In this document: positions 10,420 through 21,003 of the stretch, piece by piece
How the letters are laid out: each line of letters opens with the position of its first letter
Position numbering within the stretch: the stretch's first letter is position 1
Origin: Neoarius graeffei
Taxonomy: Eukaryota; Chordata; Actinopteri; Siluriformes; Ariidae
Assembly: GCF_027579695.1 (NCBI RefSeq)
Contig: NC_083596.1
Span: forward strand, 11,599,298-11,663,297
DNA length: 64,000 bases
Direction: 5' to 3'
Notes under the pieces: model-generated
The model's database searches: none
The model's input: only the letters and a program-made list of their open reading frames with translations
What the model was told of the DNA's origin: nothing
Program-made: the position numbers and the translations under genes

Positions 10420-11239
10420 TAAATATTTGAAAAGAAAAAGTACACAATCCAAACTGGGTCCTGGAGAAAATTCTGACCCAGATGAAGGCCCTAGTATGAG
10501 TAGAGGTCAGAAGAATGCAAAAAAGGTGATTTTCCACAACCTATCTATGCGAGCTGTGCTTTTCAAGCATGACTGCTATAAAAACTAAAAAAGGAGAGTG
10601 ACTCATGCCCCTTTTCCACCAAATCAGTTCCAGGGCTGGTTTGGGACCAGTGCTGGTTCACAACTCATTCAACTTGCGAGCCAGCTGAGAACCAGTTTGC
10701 TTTTCCATAGCTCGCGGTGCTAATTAGCCACGTCATTACATCGCTGTATACGTCAGTTACGTCGTATACGTCAGTTACGTTGCTACGTTTGCATAAACCT
10801 TGGCGCGAATATCGAAGCAAAAACAACACAGAAGAAGCAGCAGCAGCAACAACAACAATAATAATAATAATGGATGACTTCGCGTTTGTACAGCTGCTGC
10901 TTCTCGTCGCTTAAAAATGGCGATCTTTCGCGGTCTTGTTATTGTTGTTGGTCTTAACAACTCCGCCCCCCCGCTGACATAAGCGGTTATTTCCTCTGGC
11001 CCAGCAGAGAGTTGGTGCTAGCCTGGAACCGGTTTTTCTGGTCCCAGAGCCAGTTCTTTGTCAGTGGAAACAGAAAACCCAGTTCCAAACTAAGCACTGG
11101 CCCCGAACCAGCCCTGGAACTGCTTTGGTGGAAAAGGGGCATCAGAGCTATTGAGGAAGATCTTCGTGTGTGTCTTTCTTCAATTCCTGCGAGTATATCA
11201 GCTTTGTGTTCAACTAAACAGGCCCAGGTTTCACACTGA
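10420..11239 (+). pseudogene. Remnant of hAT transposase (ZBED5/FAM200-like), middle deleted
   Basis: The N-terminal remnant (about 10420-10540) reads KYLKRKSTQSKL and GPSMSRGQKNAKK, typical of the start of ZBED5/FAM200-type hAT proteins. The C-terminal remnant (about 11148-11239) reads [18 protein letters not shown] and [12 protein letters not shown] before its stop, the usual C-terminus of that family. The zinc-finger, catalytic and most dimerisation parts are gone. The MITE at 10606-11141 sits within the coding remnant, and one in-frame stop lies just before it. Family assignment is from recalled motifs. Confidence 0.55.
10606..11141. mobile_element. PIF/Harbinger-like MITE, copy 2, nested in hAT
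   Basis: TIRs TGCCCCTTTTCCACCAAA and TTTGGTGGAAAAGGGGCA are flanked by TCA on both sides (10603-10605 and 11142-11144). The inside matches 3847-4346 in reverse orientation. It is younger than the hAT element that it interrupts. Confidence 0.75.
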
Positions 11240-11393
11240 GTAAGTAAATTGTGAGTAAGTTGAGACTAGATGATCATTGTATTTCATGATACATACTTTT
11301 TGTGACATTTTTGTTTGGTGGTGTGCCGTGGGATTTTTCGAATGTAAAATGTGTGCCGTGGCTCAAGAAAGGTTGGGAAACACTGGCATAGAT

Positions 11394-11709
11394 GACACTC
11401 CAAATGACCACAGGATACATGTGGCAGCCATTTTGCATACACGCAATTAAAAATGAGTATACAATGGGGGGAAGAACACGAACATTTTTGAAATTAAATC
11501 CAGTTTCAATGCAACAATTTACATCACGTTTTGATCAGACATTGATAAACTCCATAAATAAATAAAGTTATGTTTTATAAAGTGGAATGACACAGGGGAA
11601 AAAAGTGTTTAACACACTAAGAAGAAGCAATACACCAAGGCGAGGCAAGGCATGGCACCAGCTGATTTCACCAAGCAGTTCTACCTCCTACCTGTGTAAA
11701 TTAGAAGCA
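11394..11709. other. Non-coding, nothing recognised
   Basis: Short AT-rich stretch before segmental duplication copy A. No gene or named repeat recognised. Confidence 0.35.
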
Positions 11710-11819
11710 TTACCAGCCTATCTTCCTCTCTCTAGAAATGAATAAAGCAAACAAACAAAATAAACCCACAGCTTGTTACTGCAACATGCAAAGCCCTACG
11801 TTCCTGAGGACTTTCCTGT

Positions 11820-12180
11820 CACGGAAAACTTGCAGTTATAGAAAATTAAGCAACACCTTCTGACCAATCAGAATCAAGAATTCAACAGCGCTGGAGCAGA
11901 AAATTGCCTTCAAACACAAATATGTTCATAACAAAACTGCATTGCACAAAATAATGTGTTTGCTTCCTTATTTTTGATACAAAACAAACTTGTTTGGATA
12001 TCCTTTAACTTTTCAAATCGTCTGATTTATTTTCAAGCTCAGATATTTGAAGGTGATGGATTATGAATATAGACATTCTTTACTGTATCTCTCTGTATAT
12101 CCAGTCCATAATATTTGATTAAATGATTTGCATAATTGAATAAATATGTGTAAATTATTGATTTATTTACATTTTAAACC
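11820..12180 (+). repeat. Unit present once in copy A and twice in copy B
   Basis: The unit, with cores TTGCAGTTATAGAAAATTAA and GACCAATCAGAATCAAGAAT, recurs at about 40180-40518 and 40935-41275. No coding frame is conserved among the three. The rest of 12180-12826 is AT-rich and matches copy B near 41275-41886, also without a gene. Confidence 0.65.
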
Positions 12181-12841
12181 TAGTTTAAGGTGTCAGTGGT
12201 GTCACAGCAAAGCAAAGACAAATTTATTTCTTGTAAAATATGATTTCAGTATTGTTTGATACTTGAAGTGATGCTATACCGATTGTACAAAAAAAAAACA
12301 TGTATTGACTTTGCCTTTGGTTTATACTCTAACCTTTTTTTCCACAGATGTGTATTTTATTGTCAGAATGACATTGAAACTGTATCGTCTTACAATAAAT
12401 GTCTTAAGCTGAACAGGATGAATATTTCTAGATGTATATATATATATTTTTTGCATAGAAATACTGCTCAGTTTTCATTTTATCACCAGCACCATTTTCA
12501 CCCTTTTTAAATGCAGACATCTGATTGATTTCTTAATTAAACTGAATGTTTACGTGATGCACAGAACTGCAGGCCACCGCTTGTGTTTTTTGAATAAAGC
12601 AGACGAATAGAGTGAGAGATGTCCTCTTTGCAGCATGTACATGCAGAAACCAGGTGCTTTCTTTATCAGAAGAGTGAATGTAAATGTCAGGAGAATCCTC
12701 GGTTTTTAGTTCAAGTAATCAAAAATTCACAGTCATGGCTTTTTTGGAGCATATGGTGAGAACGTTTGCTTTAATTCTAGGGTATTTTGATGCTGTTGTA
12801 TAAATCGACTGCTATACTCAGTAGGCCTCAGTAATCACCAG

Positions 12842-13308
12842 GCCTGGGTAGGGTTTTATGAGAGATCGGCAGCTGCCCATGCAGCACATCTCCCCTCTCC
12901 ATGCCGCTGATGTTGTCCAAGGGAAAGGCGGGGGCCGATAAAGCTTGGCACTGATGGCGTCACAGGAGTTGCCAGAACGAGGTTGAATATGACATCGGAT
13001 TACCTTAGGGACTCTGGTTCTGGATTTATCCTCAGGGTTTACTCCCGAAGCCTTTCCCATGATTGGGTATGGCCACAAGGCAGCAGAGGTTTGAAATCAG
13101 AGTTTTCCTTCTCTTAGATGAACTGCCCTCCCAGACTGACGAGTTCCATCTCCCCGAAGCACTGGTTTTAAGGCGCCAGCACCTGCCCTCGCCCCTTCTC
13201 CTGTCAGTAGGAACAGTTCTGCCGGGCTTACAGGCTAAGCCACACAAGAAGGCCAGGAGTTGGACTTGGTTGCCAGAGGCTGTTTGAGACGCAATCACCA
13301 TGAAAATG
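12842..13308 (-). mobile_element. Retroposed fragment with target duplication, unclassified
   Basis: The roughly 467-bp GC-rich block is flanked by tcagtaatcaccat-like sequences on both sides and has no counterpart in copy B. On the minus strand it reads as a plausible 5' part of a retrotransposon, with the motif GGCCTTCTTGTGTGGCTTAG, but I cannot name the family. Short open frames cover it without a recognisable domain. Confidence 0.4.
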
Positions 13309-13622
13309 TTCATCAGTAATCATCATGAGTTTGTAATAAGATCCAGGCAACCTGCATCAGGAGGTTGATGAATCTCTTTATTGCTGATTTGTGGTATGTT
13401 TAAAATCCAGGGAAGATGAGATGGGGACAATTCCTTTATCTAGAAGCAGCAGCTCATCACTGAATCTGGAGATTCAAGGAAGCAAAAAATGCACTAGTGC
13501 ACTCTGATGATAAAGCATAATCGGACTGGAATTCAGCTGATTTTTATTCGCACAGCTAATATTTACATTATAAACATTACGACTCATGGATAATTCGTAC
13601 GGAATAGATACATATTAAGCTT

Positions 13623-14804
13623 CACTGCCCTGCCAAGAAAAAAAAAAAGCTGTGCAATGTAATATTTGGTTGGACCGCTTTTAGCTTTAATTGCAGCATG
13701 CATTCGCCATGGCATTGTTTCTTATGCAGTAAACTTCACAACATTTATTTCAGTCCAGAGTTGTATTAACTTTTCACTGGCAGCTTGTGTTGAAGATGGG
13801 AGAGTTGAACCATTACGTAACGTCTTCTCCATCACATCCCAAAGATTCTCAGTGGGGTTCAGGTCGGGACTCTGTGGTGGTTAATTCACATGTGAAAATG
13901 ATTCCTGAACCATTCTTTCACAATCCGAGCCCTAATTTTATGTCCGTGCCATCAGGTCAGAAAAAATCCATTGATGTGAACCTGGTCATTCAGTACATTC
14001 AGGATTGCCCCATAATGTTGCTGAGTCTCGACCTGACCAACTGAAGCAACTCCAGATCATAACATTGCCTCCAGAGGCTTGTACAGTGGCCACTATGCAT
14101 GATGGATGCATCATTTCATGCTCTTCCCTTCTTATCCTGACATGCCCATCACTCAGGAATAGGGTCAATCTGGACTCATCAGACCACAAGACTTTTTTCC
14201 ATTGCTCCAGAGTTCAGTCTTTATGCTCCTGAACAAATTGAAGCCTTTTCTCATGATTAGTCTCACTAACAAGTGGTTTTCTTATGGCCACACAGTGATT
14301 TAGTCCCAATCCTGTGAGTTCTAATCACATTGTGCACGTGGAAATGCTCTTAGTTTCATTATTAAACATAGCTTTGAGTTCTACTGTCGATTTTTTTTTT
14401 ATGATTCGACTTCACCAAGCATTTGAGTGATCTCTGATCATAGTCAGTCAAGATCTTTTTACAGCCACATTTTTTCCACAAAGTTGATGGTTCACCATGA
14501 TCGTTCCAGGTTTTAATAACATGTTGGACAGTTCTTAACCTAATTCAAGTCATTTCAGGAAACTCCTTAGTTGTTTTCTTTGGACCTTTTACCCTTCTGA
14601 AACACAATAACATCTTTTCCATGAGCTTCTGACATGGATGTCTAAAAAATGAGAAGCTACTCACTGCATCAGTTCGGGTTAAAATAACTGCTGCCAGCTT
14701 AAACACATTAATCACTGCAGTAAGTATCCAATCAAAGGCTTTTATGCATTTGCTTATTTAAATCCAAATGGCGACCTTTTTTTTTTTTTTTTGGCCGGGC
14801 AGAG
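13623..14804 (-). mobile_element. Degraded Tc1-like transposon
   Basis: Ends CACTGCCCTGCCAAGAAA and GGCCGGGCAGAG are inverted copies, with TA at the right end. On the minus strand a broken transposase is recognisable, with WSDESRLTLF around the first catalytic D and ASGGNVMIWSCFSWSG after it. Many stops and shifts make it dead. Copy B has a pre-insertion site near 42290. Confidence 0.75.
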
Positions 14805-15436
14805 TAAAATGCTGAAATGCTATCGATGTCAACCCAGTGATATTAGGGTTCTACAAGACCACAACCACAAAAGTTTCCTAAATGTGTTTAGGAAGGGAAG
14901 AACCCTTAACTACACAAAGAACATGTTATTTTGTCTTTAACATATTCATATTAACCACAGTGAAACGAATTAAAAAAAAAAAGTTGTGCATTTATGAGAG
15001 AATTACACTCTATGCTCTTAGAAAAAGGGGTTCCTCAAGGGTTCTTCACTGGAGAATTCATTGGATAAGTAAGGATTCTGAGTTAATGAAAAAGGGTTCT
15101 ATCCATTCTGAAAGCGAAACACTCAATGATAAAGTTTAAGAGATAACCGAGCAGGACCAACCAAATAACATTTTACTTTGAGTGTAGTCATAAATCCACA
15201 AATGTCATGCAAAAACAGTATTAGATACATTCGTCACAGATTTTAAACTGAGTATGAGCAGATTTTATTGAAAATTATAAATCGAGTGATTGTTATTAAA
15301 GCATCCGGTTATGTGGGGCGGTGATGATTTAACATGCAACTTGTGAAAAAGAAAGAAAGATGTCCATGGTGTGTGAAAACAACAACAGCATCAGCAGCAT
15401 CAGCATCTGCTCCGTCATCAGCACCTGTGCTTTTGA

Positions 15437-15663
15437 ATCTTAGATTCAGGCAGCCACCAGGCTTCGTTACCTTCATGTAACTAATTACGCTTTGTTACAC
15501 TGAATTTCAGGACCATATCATTGGACTGTTGCATCAGTTGTTTACTTCAAAATTCCCGTCAGGCTCCAATGCCTAATTGCATCATTGTCAATCGGTGTGA
15601 ATGATGACTTGCCAGAATGTGCTCTCTGTGATTGGATGCAAAATATCCCTGTGGTGTTGAATC
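15437..15663 (+). promoter_or_regulatory. Putative promoter or leader region conserved between duplicates
   Basis: This stretch matches 42728-42954 with very few changes, fewer than nearby stretches, where indels abound. It contains ATTGG (an inverted CCAAT box) next to ATGCAAAAT, which is one base from an octamer motif, and an AAAATAT stretch about 20 bases before the following ATG. Promoter function is inference. Confidence 0.35.
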
Positions 15664-15822
15664 ATGGACACTGGGCTGAGCTCTGTACCTGGACCTGGGT
15701 CGTGTGAAACATCTTCAGATGAGCGTCTTCTTTCTCAACTGTCAGCATCTGATGTACGTCGGATTCACTTGTGTGTGAGTGAGTGGACTTTGGAGAGGAA
15801 GGGACTAATTCCAATAACATCG
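15664..15822 (+). CDS. Conserved small exon with splice donor, copy A
   Basis: The open frame begins MDTGLSSVPGPGSCETSSDE and continues through LSASDVRRIHLCVSEW for 53 codons, then meets a good donor, TCG|GTAAGG, in phase 0. Copy B (42955) has the same exon with 2 amino-acid changes and the same donor. I recognise no domain. The next good acceptor downstream on this strand that is shared by both copies is the one in front of the GPCR start (20032). Joining the two would read on for about 26 codons out of frame with the receptor. The exon may therefore be a 5' leader containing an upstream frame, or the first coding exon of an unknown gene. Confidence 0.4.
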
Positions 15823-15825
15823 GTA

Positions 15826-16772
15826 AGGTTGCAGATACTTCTGTGGTTTCTGTCATTTAATATTTGCATGACATTTACCTATATATAGGACATTACTAGG
15901 TATGGGTACTGCACGTCGATAGAACTTTGAACAGCTACAGTGAAGACCAATATGTGTGAATCTAATCTATATTATATATAAACTGTTAAGTAGTTATTAC
16001 TTAAAATAAACTTACTTTTAAAAATTACTCAAATATTGTTTAGGTCTTTGAAACCCAAAGGTGCAGCTATGGAAAAGATTACGAGACCTCTTTTAATGTT
16101 GACCACTATTAAAAGTGGCCTCTTACTTTTTTTTTTTTCCATAGCTGTATATGTATATGGGGTTTCTGCTTAAATTTTCATAATAAGTTTCCAATGACTT
16201 TCTATATATTTCATTCAATGGTAAACCCTGCACACTCCTAATGTTCATCACTACATAAATATCCAAATAACTAACAAGATTTTAGTAAATTTTTTTATAC
16301 TTAATTAAAAAAAAAATCAGCCCCAAACTGTGCACCACTAATTTGTCAAAAAATGGTAAACAAATTCTTTGAATTGTTTAAATAGCTTTAACATTAACCA
16401 TCTCCTGAGAGCTCTTTCCAACCAAGTTTCCATGTATGCACTTGTTGGCTGCCCCCCCCCCCCCCCCAAGTTCTTATATATAGCCAAGATCTCATATCTA
16501 TACAGTACTGTGAAAAAGTCTAGGCACCCTAATTTTTTTTTTTATACATTCTGTCTTACTTGATGTCTTTTTTTTTATTATTATTTTGTAAGCAGAAAAA
16601 AAAAAGCAAAAGCCAAAGTGCCCAGGAGAACTGTGACTGCTTGTCCCTGATGCTTGGAAAAATTTACAAGCCATTAAAACTCAGTGAGTGTTCCTCATAA
16701 AGCTGATGCAGATATTTATACAAAGCTTGCTTAACCCTTATAGTGCATTTTATATTTTCATTTCACTGTGTG
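15826..16772. other. Intron-like sequence of copy A
   Basis: The stretch aligns with 43117-44452 of copy B. It holds a poly-C run at about 16452-16469 that copy B lacks, and a Tc1-end-like fragment (AGTACTGTGAAAAAGTCTAG) near 16505. No coding signal. Confidence 0.5.
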
Positions 16773-17140
16773 GCGCCATGGTGGTGTAGTGGTTAGCACT
16801 GTCACCTCACAGCAAGAATGTTCTGGGTTCGAGCCCAGTGGCTGACGAGAGCCTTTCTGTGTGTTTGCATGTTCTCCCCATGTCTGCGTGAGTTTCCTCT
16901 GGGTGCTCTGGTTTCCCCTACAGTCCAAAGACATACAGGTTAGGCTAATTGGTGGCTTTAAATTGACCGTAGGTGTGAATGTGAGTGTGAATGGTTGTTT
17001 GTCTCTATGTGTCAGCCCTGCGATGATCTGGCAAGTTGTCCAGGGTGTACCCCGCCTCTCGCCCATAGTCAGCTGGGATAGGATCCAGCTTGCCTGCAAC
17101 CCTGCACAGGATAAGCAGATATGGATAATGGATGGATGGA
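16773..17140 (+). mobile_element. tRNA-derived SINE (Mermaid-type)
   Basis: Starts GGCGCCATGGTGGTGTAGTG, has a polymerase III B box GGTTCGAGCCC, and ends in a GGATGGATGGA tail. Target duplication tttcaYtgtgtg at 16761-16772 and 17141-17152. The matching position in copy B lacks it. Confidence 0.9.
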
Positions 17141-18296
17141 TTTCATTGTGTGAAGTCATGCTTCCTTTACAGAATTTCTTTACATATGCATATACATTTC
17201 CATAAACCCAACATGCATACCTTATGTCTATAGTATATAGCATATAGAATAGTAGAGTTATTATAGAAGTATTCCAATGTGTTAATGAAATGTAGTAAAG
17301 ATCATTTACTGTGTATGTGTATACATAAGTTTTTCCATAATGTCATGGATCAATACTGTATACATCAGCGATCCTTAAAGTTCAATTATAAAAATATCTT
17401 AGATTACATTATTTCATATATTCATTTTGCTTTCAGATATATACTAAGTGTACAAAAGAATGTACTCTTGACTATACAGTAAAACACCAGCATCAAGGAA
17501 AAGTAGAGAGAAAATGTTTGAGAGCATAGGAGCTGCACGACACAAATGAAATATTTTACTCGATATGCTACATAACCTACGACACAGGAGTATGATTATT
17601 CCATGTGTTGCTGCTTTCGAATAGACAGAGGCTTTTAGTGCAATCCAGCAATGACTGAAGAAAAGAAAAGGATTATGGCTCCAAGTGTAAAAATTTTTTT
17701 GTACCTTTAATACACATTTTTTGCCCTGAGCCCTGGCTATAGTGTAATTTTAGAAGTGGTTTGAATATACATTAGAATGAACTGTAATTAGTTTCTTGTT
17801 TGTGTAACACTTTAAAAGTACAACGCCATACATCTTTCTAGATAAAAGATAGAAATTTCAGAAAAAAAATGGCATTTAATATTATGTAGACAAAGCATTC
17901 TCTCATTAACTGGACAATGACTTAGGAGCTGTACGACCCAAATGCAGTAATATATTATTGTATATGCTGGTATCAAAAAAGACAGAGGTCTTTAATGAAG
18001 TAAAGATAATTTAGTAGAAAGGAAAAAGAAAAATGAGTGCTAAGTAATTAGATACAAACGACGCACCACACCAACGCCAAGGTCAAGAACAGTTTCGTAC
18101 CCATTTTAACTGAGAGTGTACCTTTCCTTGTCACTGGGGTTGTACCATCAAGGGTGCATTTTGTATGTATGGAATCCTACAATGAACCGGCATCCCATCC
18201 AGGATGTTTTCCTGCATCGTTCTCGGTGTTCCCAGGATAACCTCTGGATCTGTCATGACCATGCCCAGGATAAAGCGCTTACTGAAAGTGTGAGTG

Positions 18297-18299
<3 letters not shown>

Positions 18300-18328
<29 letters not shown>
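18300..18328. repeat. (GA)n microsatellite
   Basis: About 14 GA units in a row, followed by a short TA run. Confidence 0.95.
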
Positions 18329-18331
<3 letters not shown>

Positions 18332-18659
18332 ATATGCCATACTGTACACGAATATTACTATTCCATGTTCATTTACAGCACTGTCTAAAAGTCTTGGGCA
18401 CATGCAAAGAAATGCTGTAGCACAAAGATGCCTTCAAAAATAATGAAATTTAATGTTTAACATTAAAAAATATTATACGTTTCTCACACTGTGTATTGTA
18501 TTATCTAGGGTGTGTAAAATTCACTTTGTCTCAGATACATTTAAATTTTATAAAAGACCAAAAAACAGACACCATTTAAGAATGTTTGCAGCCTAAAATC
18601 AAAGTCAATGTAAATTCAGTTTAAGACAATTCACTCCTTATTTATGCATTAATACAAAA

Positions 18660-19230
18660 AAAACATACACAGAACATTATTACAACGTTCTAAGAACGTT
18701 CTATCAATGTTCTTACATTCCCAAATATAATGTTACTATAAGGTTCGGGCTCAAGCAGTGATTCATTTTACGACGTTATTATTACTTTTATATTACATAC
18801 ACAATATTCCCATTTGGACAAAAAAACTAAACAAAAAAACCCACCCTAACATTATGGGAGTATTAGTGTTAATGTTCATAGCACTTGAAATGTTGCAGCA
18901 ATGTTGTCAAAATGTTTAGAAATGCTATGTTTGCAAGCATTATACTATGAATGTTATGTCTGTGAAAGCCAATTCACAACTTATTTAGTCATTTAATACA
19001 CAAATTAAATGAAAACAGAGAACATTATTACAACGTTCGGCAAACATTCCTAAAATAACATTCCTGCAAGTTATAATAATGGTTTGTTTGATGACGTTAT
19101 TCCTACTGTTATTATTACTTACAAAATATTCCCAGCTAGACAAAACATTATGGGAACGTTACTGTTAAGATCTGTAGAACTCAAACAACGTTGCAGCAAC
19201 GTTTGGACAAGTTTATATACATGGACGCTT
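18660..19230. repeat. Two-unit degenerate tandem repeat rich in AACGTT
   Basis: About 18660-18930 and 19015-19220 repeat one another. Both run through GAACATTATTACAACGTTC, a GACGTTATT block, an ACATTATGGGA block and a GTTGCAGCAAYGTT block. Non-coding. Confidence 0.6.
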
Positions 19231-19486
19231 TGATAAATTAACAAACAATAGCTAAGGAAGACTTTAGACGTCCTGAAAAATTAGAGGATTACATGGATCA
19301 AGTATTAGCTCATTCTGGGAGCATGGGTGGTCTGAATTAGATCTAAATTAGGTCTAAACAGATCGTTTGGAAGTGAATCATTAAACTGTAGTTCCGTCCA
19401 GCCCATTACTATACAACTCATAAGAATGCATATGAAAGTTTCAGTTATCTTTATATTATATCTGTAATATACAGTGCTGTGTAAAA

Positions 19487-19810
19487 GTCTTAGGCACATG
19501 CAAAGAAATACTGTATCACAAAGATGCCATTAAAAATAATGAAATTTAATGTTTAACATTAAAACAAATTATAAAGAGTAGTAGACAATAATAAATGGGG
19601 AAAAATTGATGTTTGGAGTGCTGACACTTTGCTTAAAGATAGTAGTCTCAGGTACAGTGAGTGCAGTTTTATAAGGAAATGAGCTGTACGTTTTCTGAGC
19701 ATCTTGCAGAACCAGCCACAGTTCTTCTGGACATTTTGTCACACTTGCTTCTAATTTTTTGTAGCAAAACCCAGCAGCCTTCATTATGCTTTTTTGTCTG
19801 AAAAGTGTCT
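19487..19810. mobile_element. Tc1/mariner-type fragment
   Basis: Begins ACAGTGCTGTGTAAAAGTCT, a typical Tc1/mariner end. The same first 85 bases or so recur at 18376-18470. No transposase is readable. Confidence 0.45.
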
Positions 19811-20032
19811 CTTATGTAATATGCTGCTTTCTTTACTGACATTTAATTTTGTGCTGGAAAAGAGATGATTAGATATGGATGGATGGTAATATTGTTCTAT
19901 TTCAGGAAACACTTTAAATTTGAGACTCAACATTCTCTCAAACATGACAGTGACCCACAGAAGCTGCACAACCCAAATGCAATGATATTTTACACACTTT
20001 TATAATACATATGTATATATCTTTCTTTTCAG

Positions 20033-20073
20033 TCTTCTTGTTTGGAGGACACATCAGCACCAGTTCCTGAGCA
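20033..20073 (+). promoter_or_regulatory. 5' UTR part of the GPCR exon, after splice acceptor
   Basis: A pyrimidine-rich tract ending in CAG at 20032 precedes TCTTCTTGTTTGGAGG. Both the tract and this leader are kept in copy B (47002-47042), which supports a real intron-exon border. Confidence 0.6.
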
Positions 20074-21003
20074 ATGGAGATGTATAATGACACCAATAAC
20101 TCGCTGTCCCTGAGCGGAAATGTCTCTGTAACTGAAAAGACTGTATTTGAGATGTGCAGCCACATGCCTGAATTCATCCTGTTCTACATGGTCCTGCAGT
20201 GTATTAACATGTTCATGGGCATCCCAGCCAACCTCATGGTTCTGTGGCTGATCCACCGTAAGCGGAGCGACTCGTCCACGTCAGACATCTTCATCTGGCA
20301 CCTGGCTGTGCTGGACACCTTATTCTGCCTCATCCCACCATTGGAGCTGGCCAACCTGCTTTACCTGACCACCAGCACCACCTGGTACATTCTGCGCTTC
20401 TTCTATGGCGTCAAGGACTCGTCGGCACTCTTCCTGGCGTGTATCTGCATGGACCGCTACATGGCTGTGCGCCATCCCATCATTTTCTCCAACCTGAAAG
20501 ACCGGAACCATCGTCCTGTGTGCGCCGGTGTCATGTGGTTCATCACGCTAGTGTATGCCATACTGATGTGCACGGGCACCATCCCAAATTCCGTAAAAGT
20601 GTTCACGGTCATGATCATGGCCACGTTTGCGTTCATGCTCTTCTGCAACATCTCCATCCTGTGGGCGCTGAAGCGATCTGGTCCAGGCAGGGACGACATG
20701 CATCTGGTCAAGAAGAGAGCTTTTAAGATGGTTCTGATTATTTTAGCTATCATAGTCTTTAACTACTTCCCTCCTATAGCGCTCTTCCCATTTCAGCAAT
20801 ATTTCTCTCCTGACATGTTTAAATGTTATATTAATTTCTTAGCTTTTGGCTTCATGGACATCAGCAGCAGCATTCAGCCCGTCCTGTACCTGTCCAATAA
20901 GAAACTGCAGTGTCCAGCGTGGTGCTGCGTGTGCTGCAACGCTAAAGACACAGAGACTGGAAAAACAACGGAGTCATCCACGGTGTACACTACTAGTGGA
21001 TAG
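20074..21003 (+). CDS. Class A (rhodopsin-like) GPCR, copy A
   Basis: A seven-helix receptor of 309 residues in one exon. A strong acceptor, TTTCTTTTCAG at 20032, lies 41 bases before the ATG, so a 5' non-coding exon is likely. N-glycosylation sites are at N5, N8 and N16. Approximate helices: TM1 34-60, TM2 71-93 (LAVLD), TM3 105-127 followed by DRY at 127-129, TM4 150-167, TM5 178-199, TM6 218-240 (FNYFPP in place of the usual CWxP), TM7 253-273 (IQPVLY in place of NPxxY). A cysteine cluster at 280-288 could be palmitoylated. The usual cysteine at the start of TM3 is missing; C28 and C251 could pair instead. The general look is P2Y-like (delta group), but I cannot name ligand or gene. It is about 92% identical to the copy at 47043. 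Confidence 0.88.
   Translation: MEMYNDTNNSLSLSGNVSVTEKTVFEMCSHMPEFILFYMVLQCINMFMGIPANLMVLWLIHRKRSDSSTSDIFIWHLAVLDTLFCLIPPLELANLLYLTTSTTWYILRFFYGVKDSSALFLACICMDRYMAVRHPIIFSNLKDRNHRPVCAGVMWFITLVYAILMCTGTIPNSVKVFTVMIMATFAFMLFCNISILWALKRSGPGRDDMHLVKKRAFKMVLIILAIIVFNYFPPIALFPFQQYFSPDMFKCYINFLAFGFMDISSSIQPVLYLSNKKLQCPAWCCVCCNAKDTETGKTTESSTVYTTSG

Larger units (their letters stand above)
10132..11385 (+). mobile_element. hAT deletion derivative keeping both transposase ends
   Basis: Ends CAGTGATTCCCAACC and GGTTGGGAAACACTG are flanked by an exact 8-bp duplication, gcatagat (10124-10131 and 11386-11393). Subterminal GTGCCGTGG motifs lie at both ends. The element keeps the first codons and the last codons of a ZBED5/FAM200-like hAT transposase but lacks the catalytic middle. 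A PIF-like MITE lies inside. Confidence 0.8.
17505..19902. other. Copy-A-only stretch upstream of the GPCR
   Basis: No gene is recognised here. A short motif like GAGCTGCACGACCCAAATGC occurs near 17530, near 17930 and again just before the GPCR acceptor near 19960. A Tc1/mariner-type end (AAAAGTCTTRGGCACATGC) occurs at about 18386 and 19495. Copy B joins directly across this stretch. Confidence 0.5.

Noticed and set aside
12818-13313. Overlapping minus-strand frames of 86 and 93 codons
   Set aside because: They lie within an insertion with target duplications that is missing from copy B. No domain, so treated as a retroposed fragment.
16785-16850. tRNA-like sequence with A and B boxes
   Set aside because: It is the head of a SINE with a body, tail and target duplication, not a free tRNA gene.
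16758-17243. A 161-codon minus-strand frame; similar frames of 60-135 codons recur at 7378, 22665, 32772, 40420, 46290, 61447, 61921 and 63686
   Set aside because: All are translations of the same SINE family in either orientation; none is a protein gene.
20439-20753. Antisense and shifted frames of 95-98 codons within the GPCR
   Set aside because: Shadows of the receptor reading frame; the receptor frame alone has helices and conserved motifs.
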